The notes under the pieces were generated by a model. It was given only the letters and a program-made list of their open reading frames with translations. It ran no database searches and was not told the origin of the DNA. This document shows positions 54,101 through 63,440 of a stretch of DNA of 64,000 bases, piece after piece (the stretch's first letter is position 1; the number at the start of each line of letters is the position of its first letter). The position numbers were made by a program, and so were the translations under genes. Origin of the DNA: Dendrolimus kikuchii (Eukaryota > Arthropoda > Insecta > Lepidoptera > Lasiocampidae); NCBI GenBank assembly GCA_019925095.2, contig CM034390.1, positions 3,893,501-3,957,500 on the forward strand, in the 5' to 3' direction.

Positions 54101-57100
54101 AAAAGATTTCTTAAGTTCATACACTAGAACATTACGCAAAACGGCGTTTAAGATGTAAGGTTTAAAAAAGTATCACAACGATTTTGAGATACATGAAAGA
54201 AATAACATAATTGTCGTACTTTATTGTTGTCGATGACGTAATCGTGATGTTCTGTAAGTCATGTAACACACAGACTATTAAACCATCGACACTACACGTG
54301 AATAAATCGAAAGTAATCAATTTGAAAATAAAAAATGTTCTAATTTAAAAAAAAATAATACCCCAATTATTATAAGCGCCGTTTAATTATCTGTATAATG
54401 TGTTAATTGAATTGTAGGTATATTTATTACACGATTTAGTATTTTTTAGCAACAATATATAGATGAGTCAAATTGATTAAAACTTATTTATAAATGAAGT
54501 CGATTTTTATAACAAATCGAGTCGGTAACGAATTAGGGCATTACTAGTTGATCCGTCATCGAGCTGTCAAAAGTAAAATAAATGCTTGGAAAGACTATAC
54601 TATAGATTTTTAGTGGAGACTTTATTCCAAAGCAATATGTCACACCCATTCGACACAATAAATTGATAATTTAAGTAAAATTTTATTCAAAAAACTAGCT
54701 GTGCTCGCGACGTCGTCCGCGTGGAATTTGCTTTCAAAACCCCCCGATTTTGAAACATTCTTCATTGGTGCTCCGCTCCTATTGGTCTTAGCGTGATGAT
54801 ATATAGCCTATAGCCTTCCTCGATAAATGGGCTATCCAACACTGAAAGGATTTTTCAAATCAGACCAGTAGTTCCTGAGATTAGCGCGTTCAATCAAACA
54901 ATATATTAGTATATTTGGCTACAACACTAAAACTTACATTTTAAATATCGCGATATCTTTTGAATTAAATGTCCGAATTAAATAATTCAAAAAGTTCTAG
55001 AAAGGTATTGAATTCGTCGTGAATATGGAGTAATTTATTTTGATAAGCATTAATACCAAGGTACAAAATAAAGAGTTTTTGAAGCGACGGCCTTTTAATT
55101 ATTTAAAAAAATAAAAGAAAACACTTATTGTGAGATAATTACAATATTTATACATATGGTTACGAGATATATTTTGCAGACAATTATATGTTCTGCAAAG
55201 TGGTAGTATATTGTTTTGTTCTATAATCAATAGTTTTCGCAGCGCACGCCGTGTAAGGATTTTTTCGGGACATTTTTTTACACCTTGGGTTACATTATTG
55301 GACTTTTAGTATATTTATATTTAGTAAGGATCCCTAATTTTTTTTGAAAATATAATATAGCCTTCCTCGATAAATGTACTATTCAAGACTGAAAGAATTT
55401 TTCAAATCGGACCAGCGGTTCCTGAGATTAGCGCGTTTAAACAAACAAACAAACAAACTTCAGCATTATAATATTAGTATAGATTACGTCGTAAGATAAA
55501 AACAGTTTATAGATAACACAGGTCCATAAAGATAAAAGTTGTGTATGCTGGGTGCGATTGCTTGCTCATTGCCCCCCCCAATTCTGACTCCGGATTCGTG
55601 TTCTGCGGGGAAAAAATACACCAGAAAATGATAGTCTGACCTAGCACACGCAATTTTTTTTTTTGTGGACCTGAGCATAAGCTTACTTAACTGCGGAGTG
55701 GCAATAGCGTGGCACCAATTCTGACTGGATACCAGTTCTGACTGGGCACGCTAGTGCCACCCTCGATCTGGCGAATCCCACACCCACACGGGTCGCGGAC
55801 ATCCGCCCAGGCTTCTGTGCCTGTCGCGGCTTAGTCCTCAAACAGATTTTCATCTTGTGAATGAAGCATCGAAGCATAAGCTTATTTTGATTTTTGTTTG
55901 AACATACATTTGGGACAATAAAATTGTTTCTTTCTTTACCTCTGTTGCGGGGGGACGTGGTGTGCCAAGTGCGGCGCGGCGGAGGGCGAGGGGCTGCCTA
56001 CGCCACCGCAACCGGCCAACCCGCCGAGGGTCGACATGGGCGAAGGCATCGTGCTGCCCATAACGCCTGTAAAACCACCTACTATATATACACCTTGATT
56101 TTTCTTCAATTGTGTCTAGATCAGGGATTCTCAAAGTGATCGATATCGACCCCCTGGGGGTCGAAACTGATTTTGGGGGTCGACGAGATCTAAATATCGA
56201 CCCCTATTAATTAACACAAGTTCTTATTTGATAAAAAAAAACCGATACAAAAACTAATAAGCATAAAATAACTTAATAAAGATTTAATTTCATACAATGA
56301 TTCCTTGGCGAAGAGGCGCGACATTTTGGACCTGATGTTTTTATATAAATTATTCCATTACAAAATAGATTGTCCTCAACTACTAAGTAGAGTCAACTTC
56401 AGAGTGCCTGCTAACTATCCCCGCTCACGCTTCACTATCTTCAGTCCACCTTTGCACAAGACAGTCTTAGGCAGCACTTCACCCATTCCACGAATGATTA
56501 AACTATACAACAAATATAGCTCCACTTTAGACGGCCTCTGTGGTTGAGCGGGCTAAGCCTTTGCCGGCCTACCTCACTGCAACGCAGAGGCTCCGGGTTC
56601 GATTCCTGGTATAGTAAATTTCGGAAAACGTCTTTTCTCCGTTATTTACTATGGTCTGGGTGTCTGGGATCGGCCCCAGAGTAATCCGTTGAATATTACC
56701 CATAACACAAGCGTGTAACTTGCTTAATTTGGGGATATACAATGTGTGTGTTTGTCTGCCGATTATTATCCTACAACTATTATATAAAAAAAAAAAAAAA
56801 AAAGATATATTTGCCAATTCACTACCCAACTTTCGCCGAATATTGCACAATATGCTTCCATCCAATACTTTATAATTATCGTTCCCAACTTACTTCTTCT
56901 TTTTCATTTTTTTATAATCCTCATTTACTCGTATATTATAAATGAGTGCTTGCGTATTTATATAAATTTATTTATCCTAATTTTATCTAATTTTTTTTTC
57001 TTCTCACAACCTAAGCTGTGTTTGTTTGTAATATATTACACACTAATCTTAGTATTGTACTTTTAAATTGTCTCCAACAATGTTATACACCTCTTATGCA

Positions 57101-60100
57101 AACCTAATACCTTCAATATTAATGAAATACTATTATTCTTATGTGCTACCTATTGATAGGTTTGAAGTCGGTGCGAGTGTGGTACCTACTATTACATTTG
57201 GCTTGGCAGCGCCTTAAAAAATATAGGTCCCAAGAACCAGGAACGGAAACAAACATTTTCATAAAAAATGGCCCACCTGATGGAAAGTGGTTACCGTCAC
57301 CTATGTACGTTTGCAACTCCAAGTGCGTAGCCAACAGGTTGCCAGCCTTTAGGAAGAGATGGAGAGGACGTGATACACGGATGGGAGGAAATTTTTATCG
57401 TTGCTTGAGATGCCACGAACACTGGTTTGGCCGAATACCGAATGTACTTACCGTAGTTACTAGTTTATAAAAACCAACACTAGCATGTGTGTCATACAAC
57501 TTTTTCAACACATTTGCGAGAAAACAGTACAATAGGTTATTTTTTTTTATGTTTAAGGCTTGGCAACTAGGCCTTTAAGCCAGGCGCAGTTGTATTGTAG
57601 GCTACAATCCACACCATTCAAAGGAGTTCTTGTGAAAACTCGAATGGCCACATTTGGCTATATAGTTCACATTTCTCGCAAAAACACATAATCACTACTC
57701 AAAAACTATCAATATCCTACAACTATTGTTCATTTTAGAGTAATTTGACACATTTTTAGAAAATAAAACTGCACAGCACAACGTCCCCTTTCAGTTCCCG
57801 CCAAAAACTCCAATAGGTTATGAAATATACATAAATATCAGACGCAAAGTCGCAACAATCTTTGACGCTTCTAATATGATAATGGCGCCACGTGCGCGTT
57901 GTGAAAATTAGAACTACATCTTTCGTTTCATTTTCTCTACAGTATTAAAGTGAGACGAATGTATTGATCAAAAGCGCTTCTAAGGAGGTTCGATTATTCA
58001 GTGTATTTATTTTCATAATGTGAAACTCTTTGGTGCAATTCTTATTTTTATTTTCAGCTAAGTACCTATTTTCTGCACGGCCGCGGCGTGCGGTAAAATA
58101 GGTACTTAGGTGAGAGTACCTATTTTACCGAATGTTCCATTGTGTGGTGCGTAATTTTTAACTTTCGGACAATGTATACGGACTTCGCACATGCATTTTT
58201 TGAGCAAATCTGTTAAAAAAATATATTATTGTCACACTGCCTTAACTGGGGAGCTGAATCGAGATTTATGGGAGATAGTGGGTAAATGGAAAGTAATTGT
58301 GTTGATATGATGACTAGGCGGGAAAAGTGAGAGTTCAGCAGAATGCAGTACATAGAGTGAATGAATAAATGAGTTTATTCATCATCATTAAATCTCGCTT
58401 CGGTGCTCAGGGTCCTCTTTCCTGAGTTTTCTTCTCCACTTCATGCGATCTGTAGCATCACCTGCTTTGAGACCATTGGTACACATGTCATCGTTTACAT
58501 AGGCAGGGTTATATTTTTTTGCTAACCCATTTTATTGCGACCTAGTGGAGGCGGCATTGCGTGACCTTTTTTTAATAAATAAGTCTATTGAACATACATA
58601 CAAATAGGTACTACGGGTGCTCTTCTCGCCGCGAAGCGAATATACCTCCAAAATATTATAAACACTAAATTTTACAATAATTAGTAGAGTATATCAGAAC
58701 AAAGTTCGCGAGCACTGTTAGTGTTACAATAAAACTCACCCATAGAGACAGGACTGGGTCCCCCCATGTTAGGCGAAGGTGCACTCGGAGAGGGGCTCTG
58801 CCTCAAAAACTGTGTAGGTTGTGGAGGTCTGGGCGCGTATCCTCCCCCCATCATCCCCACATCCTGCTTGCTCGACACACTCCTGTTCATTTGCAGGAGA
58901 TTCAGATTCACCATCTGATTATTCGCCATACCACCAACTGCAGGTAATTCTCGATTATTCAGTAGTCAGTATGAAGATACAAAGGCTTTTTAAGAGGACT
59001 CAGAGGATGGTTTAAAGGAGCTAAAAGGAGTTCGGTATCTCGTTATTTACGAAATTATGAATATGTAAATGGACTAAAATTAATTACAAAAAATCTGCAT
59101 TCTGTGTTATGGTCGGTATAAATTTTTTATAATGATTGATTTTTAATTACCTGGACTAAAATGACAGCTGCGATCGATTTTTTTTTTATGTTACAAGCGT
59201 GGAGCATAGTACTGTAGGGCTATGTTCCATTAGAGACGCACAACGACTGCGTTCACGACCGCGATTTTTCCCGTTCCACTTTCAAGCCGGCGTTACAATC
59301 GTAAACCCAAGTGGAACGATTATTCGACCCACCTCTTGAGATTGGTCGTTGTGTGATCGAAAATGATGACGTCACTAGTGACGTTTTCGCCACGACCACA
59401 ACGACCGCGGTCACCTTGTGGAACGGCTAACGGAGCATTTTGGGCGTTGCGAGCTACTAACGGAACGCGCTGTAATATGGCTCATTCATGAGTGGCTCGT
59501 GTGAGCTCTTGATTTAATTCACTATTGTGAGTTGAATCCTGTAGAATTTCTTCTATAGGATTTAACTATAACAAACCAAAGTTGAATCAATTAATTACAG
59601 TAATTAATCAACAACACACTTATGAATGAGCCATACTACATCATTATGCTCCACGCTAAAAACAAGCCAATCGACGCTGTCATTTTAGTCCAGGTATTTC
59701 AAAATCAGAATATACAGACATGTGCCGATTTTAGTGTTATTCTATTAGTATAATGGTAATAAATACAATGGGTATTTCAGACGCGTATTTCTCATAATAA
59801 TTTTCATTCGACAAAAAACAGAGTTTGGCATAGAAAAAAAATAAACATATTCAAAATACTAGTCTATGAGTTAATAGGTTAAAGTAACTAGTCTGCAACA
59901 CTGAATCTATTTAATCTTAAATAATATTATAAATGCGAATGCGAGTTTGTATGTTTGTGACGTTTTCACGACTTATCTACGCAACAGATCATCGCGATAT
60001 TTTGCATACACGTCGTCAGGGGTTCATATTATGACATAGGCTACCTTTCATCCAGAAAACAGTACTGTTCTCGCGGGATAGGCGAATAAAATCGAAAAGA

Positions 60101-60914
60101 TGGCTTAATCTCGTTTTATGGCTATGGCAACAAATATGACATGACAGTGACAATTTCAACATGTTGCTTTCAAGGTTGGTTGCACCTTCGCTAGATGGCG
60201 TTACGGGCATTTATCACTAGGTACTTTGAAGTAAAAATCAAGTTCAACTTTTCTAAGAGTTATAACAAACCCACTTCATGAAATATTTTCTTAAGTTTTC
60301 GCGACTTGTATACATAATAAAACTACGTTTTAACGGTTTTAAGCGCGGTAATTTTATTTGATTTTGGTTTTTCCGACGTTTCGGCCACTTCATGAAATTC
60401 TTTTTTAATGCAAGTTAAGAAAATCTAGTTATTACGTATATTCATAATTATATGAATTTATAAATAACTTACCCATTTGTCCTGGCATTTGTCCCTGCAT
60501 GTTGTTAGGAGCCATATGACCTCCCATTCCGACCTGGTTGCATGGCATCTGACCCACCATGGTATTCGCCCCACTCATTGACACAGGCATTGTGTTGGGC
60601 ATTGACATATTGGGCATCATCTGCCCTTGCATCCCAGGCGCTTGGAGCTGACTCTGCAATTGACTCCCCATTGGATTCATGGGAGACATGCCCATATTGT
60701 TCCCCATTTGTCCTTGATTTCCAACCATTCCCATCGGCCCGCCCAGCTTTTGTTGTAACTGCATGTTTATTTGGGGGCGTTGGTTCAATGTTTGGAGTAA
60801 GTTGGATGCAGTTTGCGCTGGTGCGCCTTGTGACACAATTGGGCCTTGTTGCATCTGTGCTTGCATGCCGCCCATTTGGTTTGGGCCCATTACACCTTGC
60901 TGTTGCATTTGGGC
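42028..60914 (-). CDS. MED15: Mediator subunit MED15, 3' part of gene
   Basis: Nine exons in descending order, in-phase, sum 1665 nt (554 codons plus stop). MED15 (ARC105) is a tail subunit of the Mediator complex that links activators to RNA polymerase II in the nucleus. Visible here: Gln/Met-rich low-complexity region, the conserved [18 protein letters not shown] block, [15 protein letters not shown] block, NPLLE...[14 protein letters not shown] block and the C-terminal domain to [16 protein letters not shown]. The N-terminal KIX domain exons were not seen up to 64000. Tail to tail with the TRIM gene, about 5.3 kb apart. Introns are filled with transposons but no exon is broken. Confidence 0.93.
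42203..42591. mobile_element. MITE family Z, full copy
   Basis: Arms AACGGTTTTAAGCGCGGTAA and CCGCGCTTAAAACCGTTAAA; right end continues ...CGCGAAAACTTAAGAAAAT. Lies just upstream (minus sense) of the last MED15 exon. Confidence 0.65.
42890..43165. repeat. possible foldback element
   Basis: CATCGTCGACACGCCGCCAC on the left and GGCGGCACGGTGTTGATG on the right are roughly inverted. GC-rich against its surroundings. Weak case. Confidence 0.25.
43272..43301 (-). pseudogene. partial duplicate of the MED15 46033-46247 exon end
   Basis: 30 bp matching 46033-46062 at 26 positions; the minus strand reads [10 protein letters not shown] against [10 protein letters not shown], then runs into a stop instead of a donor. 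Lies in the intron following that exon. Confidence 0.5.
43314..43450 (-). mobile_element. SINE-like retroposon, family A, degenerate fragment
   Basis: TTTTTTATTGCTGAAGCATA, ACGGCCCAACTGTGATGGAA and TACCGTAGCCTATGGACATT. Only the tail half remains. Confidence 0.55.
43866..44155 (-). mobile_element. SINE-like retroposon, family A
   Basis: TTTTTTATTGCAGCAGCTCA to GGAAATTCTATTCTTTCTCC, with a small central deletion (GGGAGACTAATGCC). Confidence 0.7.
44505..44935 (-). mobile_element. retroposon family B interrupted by MITE
   Basis: Minus-oriented: GTTGTATTGTAGGCTACAAC on the left, TTTCAGTTCGCGCCAAAAAC on the right. Broken at 44614-44804 by a family Z MITE with an 11-bp duplication ACATAATTACT. 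Confidence 0.7.
44614..44804. mobile_element. MITE family Z nested in family B
   Basis: TTTTCTTAAGTTTTCGCGAC outer end, AACGGTTTTAAGCGCGG arms, central GGCCACTGAAAAGTGGCC palindrome. Flanked by ACATAATTACT at 44603-44613 and 44805-44815. Confidence 0.7.
45437..45668 (+). mobile_element. tRNA-derived SINE
   Basis: Head GGCCTCTGTGGTTGAGCGGG contains an A-box-like TGGTTGAGCGG; GGGTTCGATTCCTGG is a B box. The tRNA-like part is followed by a unique body and a shared tail ending CTGCCGATT. Matches 56528-56767 and the reverse copy at 63441. Confidence 0.85.
46033..46247 (-). CDS. MED15: MED15 exon, C-terminal domain
   Basis: Acceptor CGTCGCAG. Reads [20 protein letters not shown], then [20 protein letters not shown] and EKAMDARCA with two bases left at GTGACA. 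LPxVPxVxVxVPxxYPxxPP is the conserved E2-like strand of the MED15 C-terminal domain. All but one of its roughly 71 codons end in G or C. Confidence 0.92.
46732..46950 (-). mobile_element. RTE-type LINE 3' tail, degenerate
   Basis: Plus-strand GTTCCCTTGCGGGGTAGGCA and ATAACTCTTGTCATGCACGC identify the reversed tail; several indels. Confidence 0.65.
46955..47235. repeat. GC-rich block, unidentified repeat
   Basis: Contains CGGGGCCCACACATGCCCG and CAAGGCGAAGGACGGAAC. Probably a LINE fragment; not identified. Lies inside a MED15 intron. Confidence 0.3.
47486..47588 (-). CDS. MED15: MED15 exon
   Basis: Acceptor TTTATTTTAG. One base completes a Lys codon; then [20 protein letters not shown] and [14 protein letters not shown], ending phase 0 at GTCAGC. 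[18 protein letters not shown] is a conserved MED15 block. Confidence 0.92.
47800..48070 (+). mobile_element. RTE-type LINE 3' tail, truncated
   Basis: Open frame reads [20 protein letters not shown] to [13 protein letters not shown] and ends in TATG repeats. Confidence 0.75.
48262..48485. repeat. short interspersed repeat, LEP1/Helitron-like
   Basis: ATAAATATTATAAACGCGAA, ACTGAATGGATTTCGATGAA, CCGCGGGAATAGCTAGTA: full-length layout of the class seen at 1346. Confidence 0.5.
48690..48955 (-). mobile_element. SINE-like retroposon, family A
   Basis: TTTTTTTTTATTGCGCGAGG to GTAGGTTGTTTTGTCACC. Just before it, GATTTCGAGTTGGCGACCAA is repeated in tandem (48631-48690). Confidence 0.65.
49009..49130 (-). 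CDS. MED15: MED15 exon
   Basis: Acceptor GATATTTTCAG, phase 0. Reads [20 protein letters not shown], then [20 protein letters not shown], and two bases at GTAAGT. Strong MED15 block. Confidence 0.93.
49367..49533 (-). CDS. MED15: MED15 exon
   Basis: Acceptor CGCTTCAG. Two bases complete an Asn codon; then [40 protein letters not shown]. The donor AAG|GTCTGG is weak but gives the phase required by the next exon. Confidence 0.9.
49563..50073 (+). mobile_element. solo LTR, TGTGGCGACC family
   Basis: TGTGGCGACCGAGG to CGCTCGCACATAACA. About 110 bp shorter than the copy at 25981 through internal deletions. Lies directly upstream of a MED15 exon on the minus strand. Confidence 0.7.
50185..50375. 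mobile_element. MITE family Z, partial
   Basis: TTCTTAAATTTTCGCGACTA, then TTCCGACGTTTCGGCCACTT and AGCCTACCGCCAACTTG. Right arm replaced by a LINE fragment. Confidence 0.5.
50380..50560 (-). mobile_element. LINE RT C-terminal fragment, jockey/CR1-like
   Basis: Minus strand reads [20 protein letters not shown] then [20 protein letters not shown]. The RTVxxWNxLP end is typical of the C-terminus of jockey/CR1-type polymerases. Confidence 0.6.
51511..52360. mobile_element. PIF/Harbinger-type MITE, TTA duplication
   Basis: Arms of about 47 bp, starting TGCTGCGTTTCCACGCTTGC and ending GCAAGCGTGGAAACGCAGCA, flanked by TTA at 51508-51510 and 52361-52363. A TTA duplication is typical of PIF/Harbinger. 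Contains a family A SINE. Confidence 0.75.
51637..51873 (-). mobile_element. SINE-like retroposon, family A, nested
   Basis: TTTTTATTGCAGGAGTTCAG to ATACCCTACCACCTGGC; head-truncated copy inside the Harbinger-type MITE. Confidence 0.7.
52664..52892 (+). mobile_element. RTE-type LINE 3' tail nested in transposase
   Basis: GGATGGATGCAGAAGTCGTG to TATG repeats. Splits the DUF4817-like frame between DPRQSL and LNLNKS. Confidence 0.75.
53168..53343 (-). CDS. MED15: MED15 exon
   Basis: Acceptor TCCGCGCAG. One base completes an Arg codon; then [20 protein letters not shown] and [20 protein letters not shown], ending SEGE plus one base at GTGAGT. Conserved MED15 helical block. Confidence 0.93.
53374..53435 (+). 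mobile_element. SINE-like family A, central fragment
   Basis: AAGGTGGTAGGGTATTTGCC and ATCACCCCTGGTCTAGAATA only, 30 bp upstream (in minus sense) of a MED15 exon. Confidence 0.5.
53440..54690. other. MED15 intron, no recognisable feature
   Basis: AT-rich, with a small GC-rich patch near 53560-53600. No exon or shared repeat recognised. Confidence 0.35.
54695..55490. repeat. interspersed repeat, Helitron-like
   Basis: Starts ACTAGCTGTGCTCGCGACGT and ends AACAAACAAACAAACTTCAG then TATAATATTAGTATAG. ATAGCCTTCCTCGATAAATG occurs twice (about 54810 and 55360), so two partial copies may be joined. Confidence 0.5.
55940..56066 (-). CDS. MED15: MED15 exon
   Basis: Acceptor GGTTTTACAG. Two bases complete a Gly codon; then [20 protein letters not shown] and [15 protein letters not shown], two bases at GTAAAG. 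Low-complexity Ser/Pro/Gly region. Confidence 0.88.
56298..56525 (+). mobile_element. LINE RT C-terminal fragment, jockey/CR1-like
   Basis: Reads [40 protein letters not shown] and [12 protein letters not shown]. This LxFLYKxxxxxxDCPxLLxxxxFxVP pattern is the C-terminus of common moth LINEs. Directly followed by a tRNA-SINE. Confidence 0.7.
56528..56767 (+). mobile_element. tRNA-derived SINE
   Basis: GGCCTCTGTGGTTGAGCGGG, B box GGGTTCGATTCCTGG, tail TTTGTCTGCCGATTATTATC followed by an A run at about 56787. Nearly the same as 45437-45668. Confidence 0.85.
56830..57250. other. MED15 intron, no recognisable feature
   Basis: AT-rich; nothing supportable. Confidence 0.35.
57263..57340 (-). mobile_element. 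SINE-like family A, fragment
   Basis: TGGCCCACCTGATGGAAAGT, TTACCGTCACCTATGTACG: only the tail-proximal part. Confidence 0.5.
57465..58210. mobile_element. element family H copy with nested family B
   Basis: Shares GAGAAAACAGTACAATA (left) and CGCAAAGTCGCAACAATCTT (right) with the 28455/31132 copy. Split by family B at 57541-57813. Carries a 15-bp foldback CTAAGTACCTATTTT / AAAATAGGTACTTAG at 58058-58109. Confidence 0.55.
57541..57813 (-). mobile_element. retroposon family B with target duplication
   Basis: Minus orientation, T run then TGTTTAAGGCTTGGCAACTA ... AACGTCCCCTTTCAGTTCCC. AATAGGTTA flanks both sides. Confidence 0.75.
58740..58937 (-). CDS. MED15: MED15 exon
   Basis: Acceptor TACCTGCAG. 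Reads [20 protein letters not shown], then [20 protein letters not shown] and GGPSPVSM, one base at GTGAGT. Pro/Ser-rich region after the Gln/Met-rich part. Confidence 0.9.
59218..59473. mobile_element. MITE family D, nested
   Basis: GGCTATGTTCCATTAGAGAC to CTACTAACGGAACGCGCTG. Same family as 41199 and 41526. Confidence 0.75.
59477..59634. mobile_element. short MITE, ATGGCTCATTCAT ends, nested
   Basis: ATGGCTCATTCATGAGTG and its near-inverse CACTTATGAATGAGCCAT, 158 bp, no coding capacity. Confidence 0.7.
59925..60220. repeat. short interspersed repeat, LEP1/Helitron-like
   Basis: AATATTATAAATGCGAATGC to CTTCGCTAGATGGCG, with GGGTTCATATTATGACATAG internally. Confidence 0.45.
60288..60390. 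mobile_element. MITE family Z, left arm only
   Basis: TTTTCTTAAGTTTTCGCGAC, AACGGTTTTAAGCGCGGTAA, TCCGACGTTTCGGCCACTT; right arm absent. Lies 83 bp downstream of a MED15 exon. Confidence 0.6.
60473..60914 (-). CDS. MED15: MED15 exon, Gln/Met-rich region
   Basis: Acceptor TTTAATCCATAG. 147 codons plus one base: [20 protein letters not shown], then [20 protein letters not shown], a long Met/Gln/Gly/Pro/Asn tract, ending GQMPGQM at [16 protein letters not shown] is a recognisable insect MED15 motif after the KIX domain. Upstream exons not seen in the window. Confidence 0.9.
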
Positions 60915-61349
60915 CTATGGATTAAAAATAATAATAATTAAAACACATTGTACAGATATTTCCAAAACAAATCTGCTTGTCTAGTAATCTGTGTAATAGA
61001 TGCACTAAAGTTAATCTTAGACATCCATACTAGATTAAGTACTGGGAAATTGGTTTATGATATTAAAATTGACACTACCAGTAGTCGACCCTAGAATCTT
61101 ACAAATCTTACATAAAAACTTCCGCGTCTATACTCGGAAGTTTTTATCCCAGAAAAAGTAATGCATACTTATATAGTCTAAACAGTGTATCAACTCGCTC
61201 TTACCTCTCCCGATGGAAAAAAGATATTTCCTGAATTTACTAATGAAGGATCTCAACCCAAATATGCCCTGTTTCATGGGCGTAGTATTATCGAATGAAT
61301 ACACACATGTGCATAAGGCCGATAATACGGTTGCCAGGTTTTTTAGAAA

Positions 61350-61661
61350 GTGTTTCCTTCAATTCGTACAACGGGAAAGATGTCGTCGAGACAGGTTGTG
61401 GGCTTGGGAATTACTTTTATCTGCATCCAATTGATTAAAGAATTAACTAATAAGGAGCTAAGAAAGCGACGACTTTGTTGGGTGCGTTCATGGATATTAA
61501 GAAAGCAAGGGTTAGGAACTTCGAGCCATTTATTGAGAGAATTGACAGAAGAGGATCCCGATTCATATATCTATCTTGGATTGTATGAAGCAAAATATGG
61601 AAAGCCATTAAATCCAGAAAGAAAATACTATCATACGAGACACTTCACCTGTACGTATTAA
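61350..61661 (+). pseudogene. Harbinger nuclease, N-terminal part
   Basis: Reads LRKRRLCWVRSWILRKQGLG then SHLLRELTEEDPDSYIYLGL. The RRxWVRxWxxRRxxxGxxxxLLxEL pattern opens HARBI1-like (DDE_Tnp_4) proteins. Ends early at a stop, where the family continues for more than 200 residues. Confidence 0.7.
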
Positions 61662-61732
61662 ATTACAAATTGGACCTACTTATGCAAAATGGAACCAACC
61701 CACATACTGACAGTTTTGAGAAAAAGCCGTTT

Positions 61733-61975
61733 TTATTTAAATTTTCTATACAAAAAAATATGTCTATATTTTGGAAAAAAACATTTAGAATATTGTATAT
61801 TATATTTTCTCGTTATGATTTTTATTGAGTCGATAGAAGGTGCATTTTGAAAGTCTTCTGCATCCTTAACCCAATTTTGGCATGTTTGTGGATTGGTTCT
61901 GTTTTTCATAAGTAGGTCCAATTGCGCTAACATATCTTGCAACTAGGGATTGTTTTGGATCATTGGAAATTTTGT
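61733..61975 (-). pseudogene. possible transposon DNA-binding fragment
   Basis: Minus strand reads FPMIQNNP, stop, LQDMLAQLDLLMKNRTNPQT then CQNWVKDAEDFQ. The spacing to a Trp near the end recalls Myb/SANT-like or MADF domains of Harbinger partner proteins. Weak. Confidence 0.3.
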
Positions 61976-62404
61976 AAGAGTACCCCGATGTTCAATATCA
62001 CATTTTTTCCAAGAAGTGTGTTGCGTCACGTTTCATACACCAATTTCTCGATATATAATTTCGCACAGTTAAAGAATATGGCCAATACATGTACGTGATG
62101 CTACGTAAATACAAATAATGATATCAGTTTTAGAATCTGATTTAGACAAATGCATTATAATGCAAAATATATAGTCTAAGTTAAATTAGGAATAATGAAG
62201 AAATTAATATACTGCAGGAGCAACAACTCGTCGTCTTATTTTGTACTCCCTTCTCGGACGATTGACCCATGGGCTCTCTCCGGTATTGCGTCATCCTATC
62301 CAACGGGGTACCCCATTATCGAAGCACCACAAAACTATAATCAACTGCCACAAAGTGTTTAAGCAATCTGGCTAGATTTGTGGGACTTTATAAACGTTAG
62401 TAAT

Positions 62405-62640
62405 ATCTATACTAATATTATAAATGTGAAAGTAACCCTGTCTATTACGCTTTCACGAAAAATGTAGGAGACTGTTTTTACTGAAATTTGTTACATACGT
62501 AGTCTTATTGTGAATTGTTGTATTAGGACAGTCGGAATATCCCAGAGACGAATTGTGCCTAGATAAGAAATCAATGCAATGTAACCCGCGTGATTGCTTG
62601 CTCTCGGATAAACTAGGGTTTGAGCCGTCGGAAAAACCCT
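62405..62640. repeat. short interspersed repeat, LEP1/Helitron-like
   Basis: ATCTATACTAATATTATAAA and TGTGAAAGTAACCCTGTC open the class motif; the downstream part is diverged. Confidence 0.4.
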
Positions 62641-62870
62641 AATACATAAATAAAATCCATTTATACAATTAATAAATACTTTATTGAAATTCTACATAAT
62701 ATTTGTTATAGCGATTTCGAGCAAATCCGATGTATTATTTTCATTAGTTGTTGGTAGTATTTGTCGATGATGGAGAAGTTACGGGTTACTGTCAAGGATA
62801 AATCTGTCAATGATTTTGCTATATATATTCTTTCTTAATTTTAGTCTGGAGAGTTGTCATCTGTTTGTGT

Positions 62871-63267
62871 TTATGACGGAGACAGAGAAGAACCACGAGC
62901 AGATTGTACTGGTGTATTTGTATTAATTGATTCCATCCGTTCCTGCGTTAAAAGCGATTGCAATTTCGGTAGACAATTTAAAGCTTTTTGTAGGGGCATT
63001 TTCTTCAAGTGCAGAGCCATATTTTTACAAAATAAATCAAATTCATCTTCAGAATTCTCTTCATTGGCTTCGCTTTTTAACTTGTTTATAGCATCGTCTA
63101 TTGATGTATCGTTGTCTCTTTTTCGACTTCTTGCCAAACATTTATCACTGAGAGCTTGTTCATTAATTGTGTTATGAGATTTTCCTCTAGCTTTATCTTG
63201 AGATGTTCCCTGTTCATCTGATATTTCATAATTAGTCACCTGAGACCGCTGCTCTGAGACACTCTGC
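62871..63267 (-). CDS. Harbinger partner protein, C-terminal exon
   Basis: Acceptor TTATATTTGCAG on the minus strand, then an open frame to TGA/TAA-type stop near 62871. Acidic and charged, with EDEFDLFCKNMALHLKKMPL then QKALNCLPKLQSLLTQERM. That ending is the short C-terminal module (BESS-like) of MADF-type proteins, which pair with Harbinger nucleases. Its DNA-binding exon should lie to the right, beyond 63267 or outside the window. Confidence 0.55.
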
Positions 63268-63440
63268 AAATATAAGTGTAATGCTCTTGAAAATAAATGG
63301 ATGATTACTACAAGATGAGGAACTTTCGAAACGGCTGTGGAGCCATGGATGCAAAACTAGTAAAGATATGATGCCCACCAAACACTGTTTCTGAATATAT
63401 TGACTACAGATTTTTTTTAGTATTATATAATAATAATAAT

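Larger units (their letters stand above)
59150..59694. mobile_element. TA-flanked MITE holding two further MITEs
   Basis: CCTGGACTAAAATGACAGC and GCTGTCATTTTAGTCCAGG ends, flanked by TA (59148-59149, 59695-59696): Tc1/mariner-type. Also matched inside are GCGTGGAGCATAGTA and TATGCTCCACGC. Contains 59218-59473 and 59477-59634. Confidence 0.8.

Noticed and set aside
60542..60925. 127-codon plus-strand frame
   Set aside because: Antisense shadow of the MED15 Gln/Met-rich exon.
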